A stretch of DNA of 64,000 nucleotides from Pararhizobium sp. IMCC21322 (GTDB lineage Bacteria; Pseudomonadota; Alphaproteobacteria; Rhizobiales; GCA-2746425), in contig NZ_CP132335.1 of the NCBI RefSeq assembly GCF_030758295.1, positions 3,014,412-3,078,411 on the forward strand, given 5' to 3'. Position numbers and translations under genes: made by a program. Below, in pieces: positions 34,899 to 44,320 of this stretch; within the stretch, counting starts at the first letter, position 1; the number at the start of each line of letters is the position of its first letter. The notes below the pieces were generated by a model. It searched no databases, had not been told where the DNA came from, and saw only the letters and a program-made list of their open reading frames with translations.

Positions 34899-35750
34899 TC
34901 AGCCTTTCGTGGCACCAAGTGTGAGGCCCGCGATGAAGTGCTTCTGCATCAGAAAGAACATCGCAACCGGTGGAACTGCCGCCAGAAGAGACGCGGCTGA
35001 AATCAGATGCCATTGCTGCACGAATTCGCCGTTCAGAGACCGGATACCAACGGTGATCGGCAGGCGTGCATCGTCCTGAAGCATGACTGTGGCCCAGAAG
35101 AAATCATTCCAGATGAATGTGAAGATCAGGACCGCCAAAGCGGCCACAGCAGGCTTCACCAACGGCAGCACCAAGTGCCAGAAAATGCGGAATTCACCAA
35201 CACCTTCAATGCGGGCGGATTCAATCAGCTCGCGGGGCAGGGCCTTGATGAAGTTGCGCATGAACAGCGTACAGAACCCGGTCTGGAAAGCTGCATGAAA
35301 CATGACGAGACCTGGCACCGTGTTGTAGATCTCCATCTTGTTGGACAAATCAATGACCGGCAGCATTAGAATCTGGAATGGTACGAAATTACCGGCCACG
35401 AACAGGAAGAACATCGGCAGCGCCCATTTGAACTGATAGACCGCAAGCGCGTAGCCAGTGAGACACGCAAGTGCAATGGAGACAGCAACCGTTGGCAATG
35501 TGATCACCATCGTGTTGATGAAGTACTGCCAGGCATCAGTCTGAGCGAAGACTTGCGAATAGTTTTCTACCATTGCGAAATCGCTTGGAATGCCAAATAC
35601 ATTGCCGGTGTTGATGTCCGACAGCGGACGGATTGACGTCATGAAGATTGCCAGAAGCGGCAACAGCCACAGGAGCAATGCGACAGGCAGCGCCAGTTTA
35701 TAAGCTAGCTGGACGCCAGCGGATGATTTTTCAACAGGAGCGGGAAACAT
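34899..35750 (-). CDS. ABC sugar transporter permease (MalG type)
   Basis: About 283 residues with six spans. The EAA loop IKALPRELIESARIEGVGEFRIFWHLVLPLVKP marks an importer permease of the CUT1 class, and the C-terminus (GLTLGATKG) is typical of MalG homologues. ATG 35750 overlaps the previous stop by one base (TGATG); an ATG at 35786 is in frame but inside the upstream gene. Inner membrane partner of the next protein. Confidence 0.93.
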   Translation of the reverse strand: MFPAPVEKSSAGVQLAYKLALPVALLLWLLPLLAIFMTSIRPLSDINTGNVFGIPSDFAMVENYSQVFAQTDAWQYFINTMVITLPTVAVSIALACLTGYALAVYQFKWALPMFFLFVAGNFVPFQILMLPVIDLSNKMEIYNTVPGLVMFHAAFQTGFCTLFMRNFIKALPRELIESARIEGVGEFRIFWHLVLPLVKPAVAALAVLIFTFIWNDFFWATVMLQDDARLPITVGIRSLNGEFVQQWHLISAASLLAAVPPVAMFFLMQKHFIAGLTLGATKG

Positions 35751-36937
35751 CAGTTGCCCTCCTTCTCGTCTTGGTACATCCGCCACAGGAAGTAGCTGAT
35801 GTAGATGAGCATGATAGCGAACAGAACCGTGGCGATGGCTGAGCCGTAGCCATAGCGGCCAACGCCTTCGCCAACCGCTTGGTCGAACATGTAGTAAGCC
35901 AGCACATTGGTAGAGCCGAATGGCCCGCCCTGGGTCATCGTGGCCACCATATCAAACGAGCGCAGCGCACCGATCACCGTCACCACCACAGCAATGAAGG
36001 TCGCAGGCTTCAACTGCGGCAGGATGATGTGCCACAGCATTTTCCAACCCTTGGCATTATCAAGACGGCCGGCTTCGATCTGGTCTGGCGATACATTGTT
36101 GAGACCCGTGAGATACAGGATCATGCAATAAGCGATCTGCGGCCAAAGACCGGCAGCGATAATGCCGTAAGTGGCATAATCCGGATCACCCAGAATGGAG
36201 GGCGGGTCGATTGTGCATGTCGTGGTCAGATTATCCATAATGTTGGTTGTCTGCTCACAGAAGAAGAAGCCCCAGACTTCGCTCAGCAGGCCAAATTCCG
36301 GATTATAAGTCCAGGCGAAAATCAGACCGACAACGACCTGTGAAATCACGAAGGGGAAGAAGAACAGGGATTTATAAATCCGAATGCCACCAACGGTCTG
36401 GTTCAAAAACAGCGCGATGCCAAGACCTGCGGGCACTGCCAGCATATAGAGGACCAGCCAAAGAATGTTGTTCCACAGCGATGTGTAGAAGTTTGGATCA
36501 TCAAGCAACAGGGCATAGTTGCGAAGCCCCACCCACTCACCGGTCCAAATGCCATTGATGTCGTAAAGGCCATCCCACTTTGTGAAGGAGTAGGAGATGG
36601 ACTGAAAAATGGGAATGATTACGTAGATCAAAAAGAACGCTGTGCCAATGAACAGGAAAATCCAAGGCGCGTAAGTCAATTTGTTACGTTTGTAGAGCGA
36701 TGTGTTGGTGAAGCCGATGAAGGCTGCTCCAAGTGCGATAATGAGACACGAAAATCTCGCAAAAAAACTTGGTACGCGTGCGTCCACACGCTTTGTAAAG
36801 CCAAGATTGTCGACCATCCAACTCACATCAAATGTGAACATGCCGATCAGCGCTGCAATCAGAACAATTGCTGATAACGCGACGGTGGTGCTGGCGGTCT
36901 GGTATCTGTTTGCACGCAGGCTAGCGGTGCTCGCCAT
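35750..36937 (-). CDS. ABC sugar transporter permease (MalF type)
   Basis: 395 residues with a long N-terminal part (extra spans near residues 20-35, 62-80 and 92-112) before the CUT1 permease domain; EAA loop IEAGRLDNAKGWKMLWHIILPQLKP. An extracytoplasmic stretch with CEQTTNIMDNLTTTCTIDPP holds two cysteines. It forms the membrane channel with the MalG-type protein. It starts about 150 bases after the binding-protein gene, separated by a strong stem-loop. Confidence 0.92.
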   Translation of the reverse strand: MASTASLRANRYQTASTTVALSAIVLIAALIGMFTFDVSWMVDNLGFTKRVDARVPSFFARFSCLIIALGAAFIGFTNTSLYKRNKLTYAPWIFLFIGTAFFLIYVIIPIFQSISYSFTKWDGLYDINGIWTGEWVGLRNYALLLDDPNFYTSLWNNILWLVLYMLAVPAGLGIALFLNQTVGGIRIYKSLFFFPFVISQVVVGLIFAWTYNPEFGLLSEVWGFFFCEQTTNIMDNLTTTCTIDPPSILGDPDYATYGIIAAGLWPQIAYCMILYLTGLNNVSPDQIEAGRLDNAKGWKMLWHIILPQLKPATFIAVVVTVIGALRSFDMVATMTQGGPFGSTNVLAYYMFDQAVGEGVGRYGYGSAIATVLFAIMLIYISYFLWRMYQDEKEGN

Positions 36938-37047
36938 CGTATCTTCCTCCCCAGAAGCAGTCTCAGATCAAAAGCCCAAAAAAAGCTTTGAGAAACTGGT
37001 TTTCAATTCCGCAGCCGCACATGGGCGCGACGGGGCATTTTTTAAAT

Positions 37048-37075
37048 ACGCCGGTTGCGAGATCGCAACCGGCGT
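37048..37075 (-). other. Perfect 12-bp stem-loop after the binding-protein gene
   Basis: Arms acgccggttgcg and cgcaaccggcgt with a 4-base loop, 15 bases past the stop of the binding-protein gene on the minus strand. ATTTAAAAAATG follows, not a T run, so it probably stabilises the upstream mRNA or only partly stops transcription before the permease genes. Confidence 0.7.
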
Positions 37076-37090
37076 AATGTGTCAGTCGCC

Positions 37091-38329
37091 TTAGTAAACT
37101 TCAGCTTGGACTTTATCGAGATTTTCCAAAATCTCATCCAATGACTCTGGCTCCAGCATGAATTTCTGGAAGCCTTCCATGCCAGCTTTCGCCATCGCTG
37201 CGGGTGCATCCCGGTCAAAGAACTGTGCAAGACCTGACGCAGTGGACACAGTCGCAAAACCTTCAACAATGAATTTGTCATCTTCATTGATGGCAGCCGC
37301 GGAGTTAGGTGGCAGCTGGCCAATGGTTTTGTTCCACTGTGACTGGGTGTCAGCCTGTGCAACAAAAGACAGGAAGAGACGTGCGTCTTCCTTGTTCTTC
37401 GCTTTCGCAGGGATGAAGAGCGCATCAGCAGGTGCTTCTTCAGCGCGGGCCAGACCAGGTGTGATTTCCGGGAACTGGAAGAAATCGATCTGATCTTCGG
37501 TCAAATCGGCATTCTTGAAGCCATCTACTGCGAAGTTGCCCATGACATACATGGCCGCATCACCATTTGCGAATGGTGCAATGGCTTCCTGCCAGGACAT
37601 AGTGGCGTGGTTCTTCACAAAGGAACAACGTTCCAGCATGGTTCCCCAATTGGCGAAAGTCGCACGGATACGATCGTCAGTGTATTTGATTTCGCCGGCG
37701 GTCAGTCCGTTGTGAACATCATAGCCGTTGGTGCGAAGGTTGAGATAATCGAATACGCCAGCAGCTGTCCATAGGAACTTGGTGCCGATGGAGAACGGTG
37801 TCACACCGTTTTCTTTCATGACATCGCAGGCACTCAGCAACTCGTCCCAGGTCTTCGGTTCATCAAGGCTCAACTTGTCAAAAATGTCTTTCCGATAGTA
37901 CACGCCCCACTGGTAATAGGAGTAAGGCACGCCCCACTGCTTACCATCGCGAGTCATGGTTGGCTTGATTGCTTCAAAGTTGGTAGACAGATTTTCATCA
38001 GATGCCCACAGATCAGAAATGTCTGTGAAAAGACCTGCATCAACAAATGGTGCCATGCGGTTTCCAGGATACCAGGATGTCACATCAGGTGCATCATTGG
38101 TCAGGAAGTTACGGATAGCAGTTTTGTGCGCTTCCCGGTCCGTGTTGTTAACAATGACATTGATGTCTGGATAAGCGGCCTTAAAAGCCTCAACAGCGTC
38201 GTCAAAGCCCTTTTTGGGGCCAGGGTTCAAATCATCAAAATTGATGACAAGGTCGCGCGCGGTGGCGACAGATGTAATGAGCGCGAGTGCGCCAGCTAAA
38301 CTTGCAAGCTTAGCAATAGGTTTCAACAT
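37091..38329 (-). CDS. ABC sugar transporter extracellular solute-binding protein
   Basis: 412 residues of the type II sugar-binding family (MalE-like, SBP_bac_1). Signal peptide residues 1-24 (cleavage near TATARDL). Core blocks: DLNPGPKKGFDDAVEAFKAAYPDINV, DVTSWYPGNRM, and GDAAMYVMGNFAVDGF. GGGAGGA gives a strong ribosome site. First gene of the galactoside operon; its substrate is most likely an alpha- or beta-galactoside because of the GH36 and GH42 neighbours. Confidence 0.93.
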   Translation of the reverse strand: MLKPIAKLASLAGALALITSVATARDLVINFDDLNPGPKKGFDDAVEAFKAAYPDINVIVNNTDREAHKTAIRNFLTNDAPDVTSWYPGNRMAPFVDAGLFTDISDLWASDENLSTNFEAIKPTMTRDGKQWGVPYSYYQWGVYYRKDIFDKLSLDEPKTWDELLSACDVMKENGVTPFSIGTKFLWTAAGVFDYLNLRTNGYDVHNGLTAGEIKYTDDRIRATFANWGTMLERCSFVKNHATMSWQEAIAPFANGDAAMYVMGNFAVDGFKNADLTEDQIDFFQFPEITPGLARAEEAPADALFIPAKAKNKEDARLFLSFVAQADTQSQWNKTIGQLPPNSAAAINEDDKFIVEGFATVSTASGLAQFFDRDAPAAMAKAGMEGFQKFMLEPESLDEILENLDKVQAEVY

Positions 38330-38763
38330 GAAATTCCTCCCAAGAGTTTCATTTTCCGCCGACGTGGCGGGATGGTTTGTGAGGCAAAACTTCGATTCTT
38401 CGATGCTTTGCCTTCAAAATAGAATACGAGCATATGCCTGTATCCGATTATTTATGCGTTCGATCTCCTCCCGATAACCCAGTGTTTGCCCCAACAAATT
38501 GAAGCTGTGCACCTTAAAAAGGGCGTACCGGAGGAAGTCAAACCTTACTCAGCCCAAGTTCTGTTATTTGGAACAGTGTTTGACTATTTAGAATTAATTC
38601 GCTATTCCTGCCATTCTGTCAAGCTTAAAACCAATCACGATATATGGCTTGCACAGTGTTAGAGTGGCGCATTCTCTGGCGTTGGAGTTAATGTGTGCAC
38701 CGCTTCAGCAGCGGATAGAATCGCCGCGCTGACTTTGAATTCTCGTTGGGAGGCGGGGCGTCT
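38330..38763. promoter_or_regulatory. Divergent control region between the binding-protein gene and iclR
   Basis: About 434 bases with no gene. On the minus strand TTGACA (38622-38617) followed after 17 bases by AATTAA is a possible promoter for the transport operon. A short inverted repeat GTTC-N9-GAAC (near 38560-38576) could be an IclR-type operator, but this is weak. Promoters for both operons should be here. Confidence 0.4.
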
Positions 38764-39633
38764 ATGTCTGGCACAAATGCCGCACAAAGTACTGAAGCGA
38801 AGTTTGACGTTGATGACAACGTCGAAACCAGCGCGTCCAAACGGCCTCCTGAAGTTTCTTCCAGGAGCGGGACAGGTACGCTGGGCAAAGCGATTGATGT
38901 GGTTGCTGCAATAGCAGATTCAAAATCACCGCTCAGGTTCACCGACCTTTTGAAGCTGGTCGGCCAACCACGCGGCACCCTGCACAGAAACATTTCAAAT
39001 CTGCTTGAAGAGGGTTTGATTGCAATGAACCCGGACACTTATATTTACTCTCTTGGCCCAAGACTTTTGCAATTGGCCTCACAAGCCTGGAACGAGAACG
39101 AGTTGCGCGGCATTGCAGAACCACATCTGCGCGCACTCAACGATCTCGCTGGCGAAACAGTTCACCTGGCCATATTGCAGGGTGACCAGGTTGTTTATCT
39201 CGACAAGTTCGAGGCTCAGAACAGCTTGCGCATGCATTCACAGATTGGACGATCCGCCCCCGTCTACTGCACTGGCGTTGGAAAAGCGATTCTATCAGGA
39301 CTGCCGGATGAAGAATTTGAAATTCTGGCAAAAAACATTAATTTTCAAAAGTTTACTGAAAATACCATAATCAATTTTGAAGATCTTCAGCGGGACAGGC
39401 AGACAAATATCGCCCGCGGCTTCGCTGTAGACGCTGAAGAACATGAAACTGGAATACGCTGTGCAGCCGCTGCCATCAAAGATGGTTCGGGAACACTGCT
39501 CGGCGGCGTATCCGTCACGGCGCCAGCCTATCGGATCACAGAAGAAATTTACGAACAATGGACCCATTGGGTTCAAACAACTGCGAGCGATATCGGTTCG
39601 GATGCAGATATCAGAATGGGACCCCGCAGATAG
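38764..39633 (+). CDS. IclR-family transcriptional regulator
   Basis: About 289 residues. A Ser/Glu-rich N-terminal extension (1-35), winged HTH with [45 protein letters not shown], and a C-terminal IclR effector domain ([53 protein letters not shown]). It is probably the local regulator of both galactoside operons. GGGAGGCGGGG precedes ATG 38764. The transport ATPase gene follows after 20 bases. Confidence 0.93.
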   Translation: MSGTNAAQSTEAKFDVDDNVETSASKRPPEVSSRSGTGTLGKAIDVVAAIADSKSPLRFTDLLKLVGQPRGTLHRNISNLLEEGLIAMNPDTYIYSLGPRLLQLASQAWNENELRGIAEPHLRALNDLAGETVHLAILQGDQVVYLDKFEAQNSLRMHSQIGRSAPVYCTGVGKAILSGLPDEEFEILAKNINFQKFTENTIINFEDLQRDRQTNIARGFAVDAEEHETGIRCAAAAIKDGSGTLLGGVSVTAPAYRITEEIYEQWTHWVQTTASDIGSDADIRMGPRR

Positions 39634-39653
39634 GGGCAAACGGGAGGAAAACT

Positions 39654-40739
39654 ATGGCTGGACTTGAATTACGGGGCATCGAAAAATCTTTCGGCGAGGT
39701 GAAGGTTATTCATGGTGTCGATCTGGATATCGAAGATGGCGAGTTTGTTGTTTTTGTTGGACCGTCCGGTTGTGGCAAGTCTACGCTTCTACGCCTGGTC
39801 TCCGGCCTTGAGGACACCTCTGGCGGCGTTCTGAAAATCGGTGACCGCGATGTCACACGAATGGACCCGGCTGATCGTGGCGTCGCAATGGTGTTCCAGT
39901 CATATGCCCTCTACCCACACATGACTGTAGAAGAGAATATGGGTTTCGGCCTGAAAATGACCGGGCACAGCAAGCAGGAAGTTGACGAACGTGTTGCCAA
40001 AGCCGCTGCTATCCTGAAGCTGGATCATATGTTGGACCGTAAGCCTAAAGCGATGTCCGGCGGGCAACGTCAACGTGTTGCCATCGGTCGTGCCATTGTT
40101 CGCGAGCCGGAAGTGTTCCTGTTTGATGAACCGCTTTCAAACCTTGACGCTGAACTGCGTGTCGAAATGCGTCTGGAAATTGCCAAGCTTCATCAGGATC
40201 TTGGCAATACCATGATTTACGTGACGCATGATCAGACGGAAGCAATGACGCTTGCAGACAAGATTGTTGTGCTGCGGGCCGGAATCATTGAACAGGTTGG
40301 CTCGCCAATCCACCTGTACACAGATCCGGACAATTTGTTTGTGGCTGGCTTTATTGGCTCGCCTCGCATGAATTTCTTTGAAGTTCAGGTCGATTCTGTC
40401 TCTGGCAAAGATGTTGTGGTGACGGGCGGCCCCTTCGGAACACAGAAGCTTACCGTTCAGGCGCGCGACAATGCGCCAAAAGCGGGTGATACAGTCAGCT
40501 TTGGTGTGCGTCCTGAGCATTTTGTCCCGCTTGAACAATCCGGTGGCTACATTGAAGGCAAGGTCAGTGTTGTCGAGCAGCTTGGTGGCTCGTCCTTCCT
40601 TTATGTCGACATTGGCGGCACCGGACCGCTGACGGTTGAGCAAAAGGGTATTACGAACGAGAAGGCGGGTCATGTGTCCAAAATGGGCGTTGATCCATCG
40701 ACTTGCATGCTGTTCGACAAAAATGAGCGTCGGCTTTGA
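39654..40739 (+). CDS. ABC sugar transporter ATP-binding protein (UgpC/MsmK/MalK type)
   Basis: About 361 residues: nucleotide-binding domain with Walker [10 protein letters not shown], signature [14 protein letters not shown], Walker [13 protein letters not shown] and switch His in [10 protein letters not shown], then the C-terminal TOBE/regulatory domain of CUT1 ATPases ([25 protein letters not shown]). GGGAGG precedes ATG 39654. It should energise the permeases encoded divergently at 34.9-36.9 kb. Confidence 0.95.
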   Translation: MAGLELRGIEKSFGEVKVIHGVDLDIEDGEFVVFVGPSGCGKSTLLRLVSGLEDTSGGVLKIGDRDVTRMDPADRGVAMVFQSYALYPHMTVEENMGFGLKMTGHSKQEVDERVAKAAAILKLDHMLDRKPKAMSGGQRQRVAIGRAIVREPEVFLFDEPLSNLDAELRVEMRLEIAKLHQDLGNTMIYVTHDQTEAMTLADKIVVLRAGIIEQVGSPIHLYTDPDNLFVAGFIGSPRMNFFEVQVDSVSGKDVVVTGGPFGTQKLTVQARDNAPKAGDTVSFGVRPEHFVPLEQSGGYIEGKVSVVEQLGGSSFLYVDIGGTGPLTVEQKGITNEKAGHVSKMGVDPSTCMLFDKNERRL

Positions 40740-40807
40740 TTCGTGTGCTGTGCATATGCAGATCGGTGCCGCTTGACTGATGAATTTTTTGTTTTTGGAG
40801 TAGGCGA

Positions 40808-42790
40808 ATGTCAAATGGCGCCGCTGAAATTACCACCAGACGCCCGCAATTGGGCGTCTGTTACTATCCTGAACACTGGCCCGAGAGCGAGTGGACGGAT
40901 CACGCACGGCAAATGGTCGAAATCGGCCTGTCCTATGTCCGCATAGGTGAGTTTGCCTGGTCCAGACTGGAACCAAATCCCGGACAATATGAGTTTGACT
41001 GGCTGGCCCGCGCAATTGATGTGCTGGGACAGGCCGGCTTGAAAGTCGTATTGGGAACGCCAACGGCAACGCCGCCCAAATGGCTGGTCGATACCATGCC
41101 GGATATGATTGCCATCGGCCCGGACGGTCACAAGCGTGGCTTCGGCTCTCGCCGCCATTATGATTTCAGCCATCATGGATATCGTGTTGAATGCGCCCGC
41201 ATCATTACAAAACTTGCGGAAAAGTTTGGCGAACATCCTGCCGTTACTGTCTGGCAAACGGACAATGAATATGGCTGTCATGATACAACCTATTCCTATT
41301 CAAACGCTGCACTGACAGGCTTCAGAAGCTGGCTGAAAGATAAATACGGCACCATTGGCAATATGAACGAGGCTTGGGGCAATGTGTTCTGGTCGATGGA
41401 GTATCGCGACTTTTCAGAAATCGATTTGCCCAATCTCACTGTCACTGAAGCCAATCCATCGCATCACCTTGCGTTTCGTCGATACTCTTCAGATCAGGTT
41501 GTTACCTTTAACCGGGAGCAGGTCGAGATCCTGCGAAAACTCAGCCCTGGTCGCGACATCATCCACAATTTCATGGGCATGTTTACAGAATTTGACCATT
41601 TTGACGTCGCTGAAGATTTGGATATTTCGTCATGGGATTCCTATCCACTTGGCTTTCTGGAGCGACGAACGGATCTCAGCGACGCGCATAAGGAAAAATA
41701 CCTGAATCAGGGCGATCCCGATTTCACGGCTTTCCACCATGATCTTTATCGCGGAACCGGCAATGGACGCTGGTGGGTCATGGAGCAACAGCCAGGCACG
41801 GTGAACTGGGCGGACTGGAATCCTGCACCGTTGCCCGGCATGGTCCGGCTGTGGACCTGGGAAGCCATTGCGCACGGCGCAGAAGTGGTTTCGTATTTTC
41901 GCTGGCGTCAGGCACCTTTTGCGCAGGAGCAGATGCATGCCGGGTTAAACAAACCTGATGGCACGGCAGATATCGCTGCGCATGAAGCCGCGCAAGTTGC
42001 AAGCGAACTCGATCAGCTGGACCTGACGGTCGACACGTCACAGGCAGACGTCGCACTGATTTTGGACTATCCAAGCATCTGGATGACGCAAATCCAGCCC
42101 CAGGGTAAAGATTACGATCCCATTGCGCTTCATTTCGCTTTTTACTGCGCTGCCCGAAAACTCGGACTGTCTGTGGACATAGTTGCCTCCGGCGCAGACC
42201 TGTCCGGCTATGAGCTGGTTATGGTGCCCAACCTTCTTCAGGTAACCGAGCATGCTGCAGCAGCCTTTGAAGCGACAAACGCCCAAATTGTATTTGGTCC
42301 AAGAACTGGTTCCAAAACACACGACCTCGCAATCCCGGCAAACCTGGCTCCCGGTCCTCTGGCGCAACTGCTTCAGCTCAGGGTCGATTGTGTTGAAAGT
42401 CTGCGTCCAGGAATTGTTCATCAGGCTGGCGGCGGCTCAATATCCAAATGGCGCGAGCATCTCACATTGCTGGCCACGCCGGATGATTGCTACCAAATGC
42501 CGGATGGTCACCCGGCCTATGTCCAATTCGGCAGGATTTCCTACTTGGCGGGTTGGCCAGATGAAAACCTGTTGCAGGATGTTTTAGTCAAATCCGCTGA
42601 GCGAGCAGGACTACAAGTTCAAATCATGCCGGATGGCGTCAGGGTTCGCACGATGGGTCCGCACAAGGTCTACACAAACTACGGCAGGACACCTGCAAAC
42701 ATCGAGAAGATCATCGGTTCCGAATCTATTGTGCAGGGCGAGGGAGGCTGTATCCAGTCTGCCAGCGTTGTTATCACCCGCATATCCTGA
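40808..42790 (+). CDS. Beta-galactosidase, glycoside hydrolase family 42
   Basis: 660 residues. Hydrolyses terminal beta-galactosides in the cytoplasm. GH42 landmarks: LGVCYYPEHWPESEW at the start, TPTATPPKWL, acid/base Glu in VWQTDNEYGCH, and nucleophile Glu in WWVMEQQPGTVNW; a trimerisation-type domain and a short C-terminal beta domain follow. No signal peptide. GGAG lies 7-10 bases before the ATG. It is third in the iclR-ATPase operon, 68 bases after the ATPase gene. Confidence 0.95.
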   Translation: MSNGAAEITTRRPQLGVCYYPEHWPESEWTDHARQMVEIGLSYVRIGEFAWSRLEPNPGQYEFDWLARAIDVLGQAGLKVVLGTPTATPPKWLVDTMPDMIAIGPDGHKRGFGSRRHYDFSHHGYRVECARIITKLAEKFGEHPAVTVWQTDNEYGCHDTTYSYSNAALTGFRSWLKDKYGTIGNMNEAWGNVFWSMEYRDFSEIDLPNLTVTEANPSHHLAFRRYSSDQVVTFNREQVEILRKLSPGRDIIHNFMGMFTEFDHFDVAEDLDISSWDSYPLGFLERRTDLSDAHKEKYLNQGDPDFTAFHHDLYRGTGNGRWWVMEQQPGTVNWADWNPAPLPGMVRLWTWEAIAHGAEVVSYFRWRQAPFAQEQMHAGLNKPDGTADIAAHEAAQVASELDQLDLTVDTSQADVALILDYPSIWMTQIQPQGKDYDPIALHFAFYCAARKLGLSVDIVASGADLSGYELVMVPNLLQVTEHAAAAFEATNAQIVFGPRTGSKTHDLAIPANLAPGPLAQLLQLRVDCVESLRPGIVHQAGGGSISKWREHLTLLATPDDCYQMPDGHPAYVQFGRISYLAGWPDENLLQDVLVKSAERAGLQVQIMPDGVRVRTMGPHKVYTNYGRTPANIEKIIGSESIVQGEGGCIQSASVVITRIS

Positions 42791-42826
42791 AAGAAAAACC
42801 CGCCGAGCGAAACGCTTCGGCGGGTT
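42791..42826 (-). terminator. Rho-independent terminator of tRNA-Asn
   Basis: On the minus strand AACCCGCCGAAGCG, a short loop, then CGCTCGGCGGGTT (13 bp with one bulge), followed by TTTTTCTT. It lies just after the tRNA end and against the 3' end of the convergent GH42 gene. Confidence 0.85.
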
Positions 42827-42830
42827 GAAA

Positions 42831-42906
42831 TGGCTCCCCGAGTCGGACTCGAACCAACGACAAGGTGATTAACAGTCACCTGCTCTACCAACTGAGCTAT
42901 CGGGGA
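42831..42906 (-). tRNA. tRNA-Asn (anticodon GTT)
   Basis: 76-base cloverleaf on the minus strand: acceptor TCCCCGA with TCGGGGA, anticodon loop TGTTAAT between GTGAC and the matching arm, T-loop TTCGAGT, encoded CCA. Confidence 0.97.
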
Positions 42907-42955
42907 TCAGTGGTGAGCGTCTATACAAAAGGAATGGGGCGTTGCCAAGACCCGA

Positions 42956-43309
42956 TTGCTCGTAAAAACACCTTTTCTGCTCTCTTTGTTTGATTTGGCC
43001 TTACTGTGCGCCGGTTTGATCCTTATCTGCGGGCAGGTTGCAACCAAAGCAAGATGGTCCAAAGTGCCTTCGATAAAATTTGCCGGTAAATCATTCAATC
43101 TTCCGCAATCGCAACTGGCACGCATCAGCCTGGGCGTCGTGTTTGTGCTGTTCGGCTTCGTCGGATTTTTGCCGATCGTCGGCTTCTGGATGATACCGGT
43201 TGGACTGATCATTCTGTCCTACGATGTTCCGTCTATAAGGCGCGGAACAAGACGGATTGCTGTTTGGTGGGGCAGGAAGCGCCAGGAGAGGCAGCAGAAA
43301 AGAAAATAG
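42956..43309 (+). CDS. Small membrane protein with C-terminal basic tail
   Basis: 117 residues, TTG start (no in-frame ATG nearby, no clear ribosome site). Two or three hydrophobic segments: residues 6-26, 56-75 and 74-90 (VFVLFGFVGFLPIVGFWMIP), then PSIRRGTRR and a Lys/Arg/Gln-rich end. The G-F-W-(M/L)-(I/L)-P-x-G-L-x-I-L-x-x-D-x-P pattern resembles small PGPGW-type membrane proteins. Function unknown. It lies between tRNA-Asn and the B12 riboswitch. Confidence 0.6.
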   Translation: MLVKTPFLLSLFDLALLCAGLILICGQVATKARWSKVPSIKFAGKSFNLPQSQLARISLGVVFVLFGFVGFLPIVGFWMIPVGLIILSYDVPSIRRGTRRIAVWWGRKRQERQQKRK

Positions 43310-43362
43310 GCGCAATCACAACTGCGCTTGCAATACCGCGCTCGAAAAGCTTATGTGAACTC

Positions 43363-43559
43363 GTGTTGGTTTTGGTTCATCGTGGATGCGATGCACCGAA
43401 TGAAAAGGGAACACGGATGCAGATGACCCAATCCGGGGTCTGCAAACCGGGACTGCCCCCGCAACTGTGAGCGGTGAGCCACTGTTTCAAATGCCACTGG
43501 ATATGTCCGGGAAGGCGAAACAAATGGCTGCGAACCGCGAGTCAGGAGACCTGCCAGCA
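43363..43559 (+). promoter_or_regulatory. Cobalamin riboswitch
   Basis: All main conserved blocks are in order: GGGAACACGGATGC (43408-43420 region), GACTGCCCCCGCAACTGTGAGCGG (the B12 box) and GCGAGTCAGGAGACCTGCC near the end. It binds adenosylcobalamin and lowers expression of the cob operon downstream. The first large gene, cobU, starts about 210 bases after it. Confidence 0.95.
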
Positions 43560-43604
43560 CATTGGAATCAAACTGCCGTCGGGTCGGACGGATAGGAGAT
43601 AATT

Positions 43605-43712
43605 ATGCCTTACTGTGCTTTGGGCGGCAGAGATTCTGCCGCAACCATTCATTTCCCCCAATTGAATACCTGTCCGGAAACGGGACTATCAGCTGACAAA
43701 CTGCGTCGCTGA
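43605..43712 (+). CDS. 35-residue small ORF after the riboswitch
   Basis: ATG with a good ribosome site (GGAG, 8 bases upstream) directly after the riboswitch. The peptide is MPYCALGGRDSAATIHFPQL and 15 more residues including one further Cys. I do not recognise it. It could be a leader peptide, a remnant of a lost first gene of the operon, or chance. Confidence 0.4.
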   Translation: MPYCALGGRDSAATIHFPQLNTCPETGLSADKLRR

Positions 43713-43733
43713 CGGCCATTTGAGGACAAATCC

Positions 43734-43775
43734 ATGCTTTCCAATTTTTTACTCAGCACCAGGCCGCTGGCATGA
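43734..43775 (+). CDS. 13-residue ORF coupled to cobU
   Basis: ATG with GAGGA 6-10 bases upstream codes for MLSNFLLSTRPLA; its stop overlaps the cobU start as ATGA. cobU has no ribosome site of its own at the usual distance, so this mini-ORF may deliver ribosomes to cobU. Confidence 0.45.
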   Translation: MLSNFLLSTRPLA

Positions 43776-44320
43776 GTGCCACACTCCAACCAGAACAGAA
43801 CTCCGCTCTCATTTTAGGTGGTGCGCGCTCCGGTAAGAGCGCCTATGCCGAGCAGATGGTACTGGCCTGCGGTAACACCCCTCACTACGTGGCGACGTCA
43901 CAAATTTTCGACGATGAAATGAAACAGCGTGTGCAACAGCATCAACACCGTCGCGGTACTCATTGGAGTGTCACGGAAGAGCCCCTGAACCTGCGTGAAG
44001 CGATAGAAGATGCACCAACCGGTAGTTCGGCCATTCTGGTCGATTGCCTGACCCTGTGGCTCTCTAACCTCATGCATCATGAGCGCAATGTAGACAATGA
44101 AACCAGTCAATTGCTTGATCTCATACCCGGCCTAAGTCGGCCAATTGTATTTGTATCCAATGAAGTCGGCATGGGCATCGTGCCGGAAAATGCATTGGCC
44201 CGCTCGTTTCGTGACCATCAGGGTCGCTTGAACCAGAAGCTGGCCGTAACCGTTGACCGTGTGGATTTCATTGCCGCCGGTCTTCCTCTTAATCTGAAAC
44301 CCCAAAGGACAATTCAATGA
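43772..44320 (+). CDS. cobU: Adenosylcobinamide kinase / GDP transferase
   Basis: Phosphorylates adenosylcobinamide and attaches GMP in nucleotide-loop assembly (named CobP in Pseudomonas denitrificans). 182 residues: P-loop GGARSGKSAYAE, THWSVTEEPLNL, DCLTLWLSN and VSNEVGMGIVPE are the family blocks; the guanylylated His lies in HQHRRGTHW. It begins in a 4-base overlap with the mini-ORF and ends in a 4-base overlap with cobW. Confidence 0.95.
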   Translation: MSATLQPEQNSALILGGARSGKSAYAEQMVLACGNTPHYVATSQIFDDEMKQRVQQHQHRRGTHWSVTEEPLNLREAIEDAPTGSSAILVDCLTLWLSNLMHHERNVDNETSQLLDLIPGLSRPIVFVSNEVGMGIVPENALARSFRDHQGRLNQKLAVTVDRVDFIAAGLPLNLKPQRTIQ

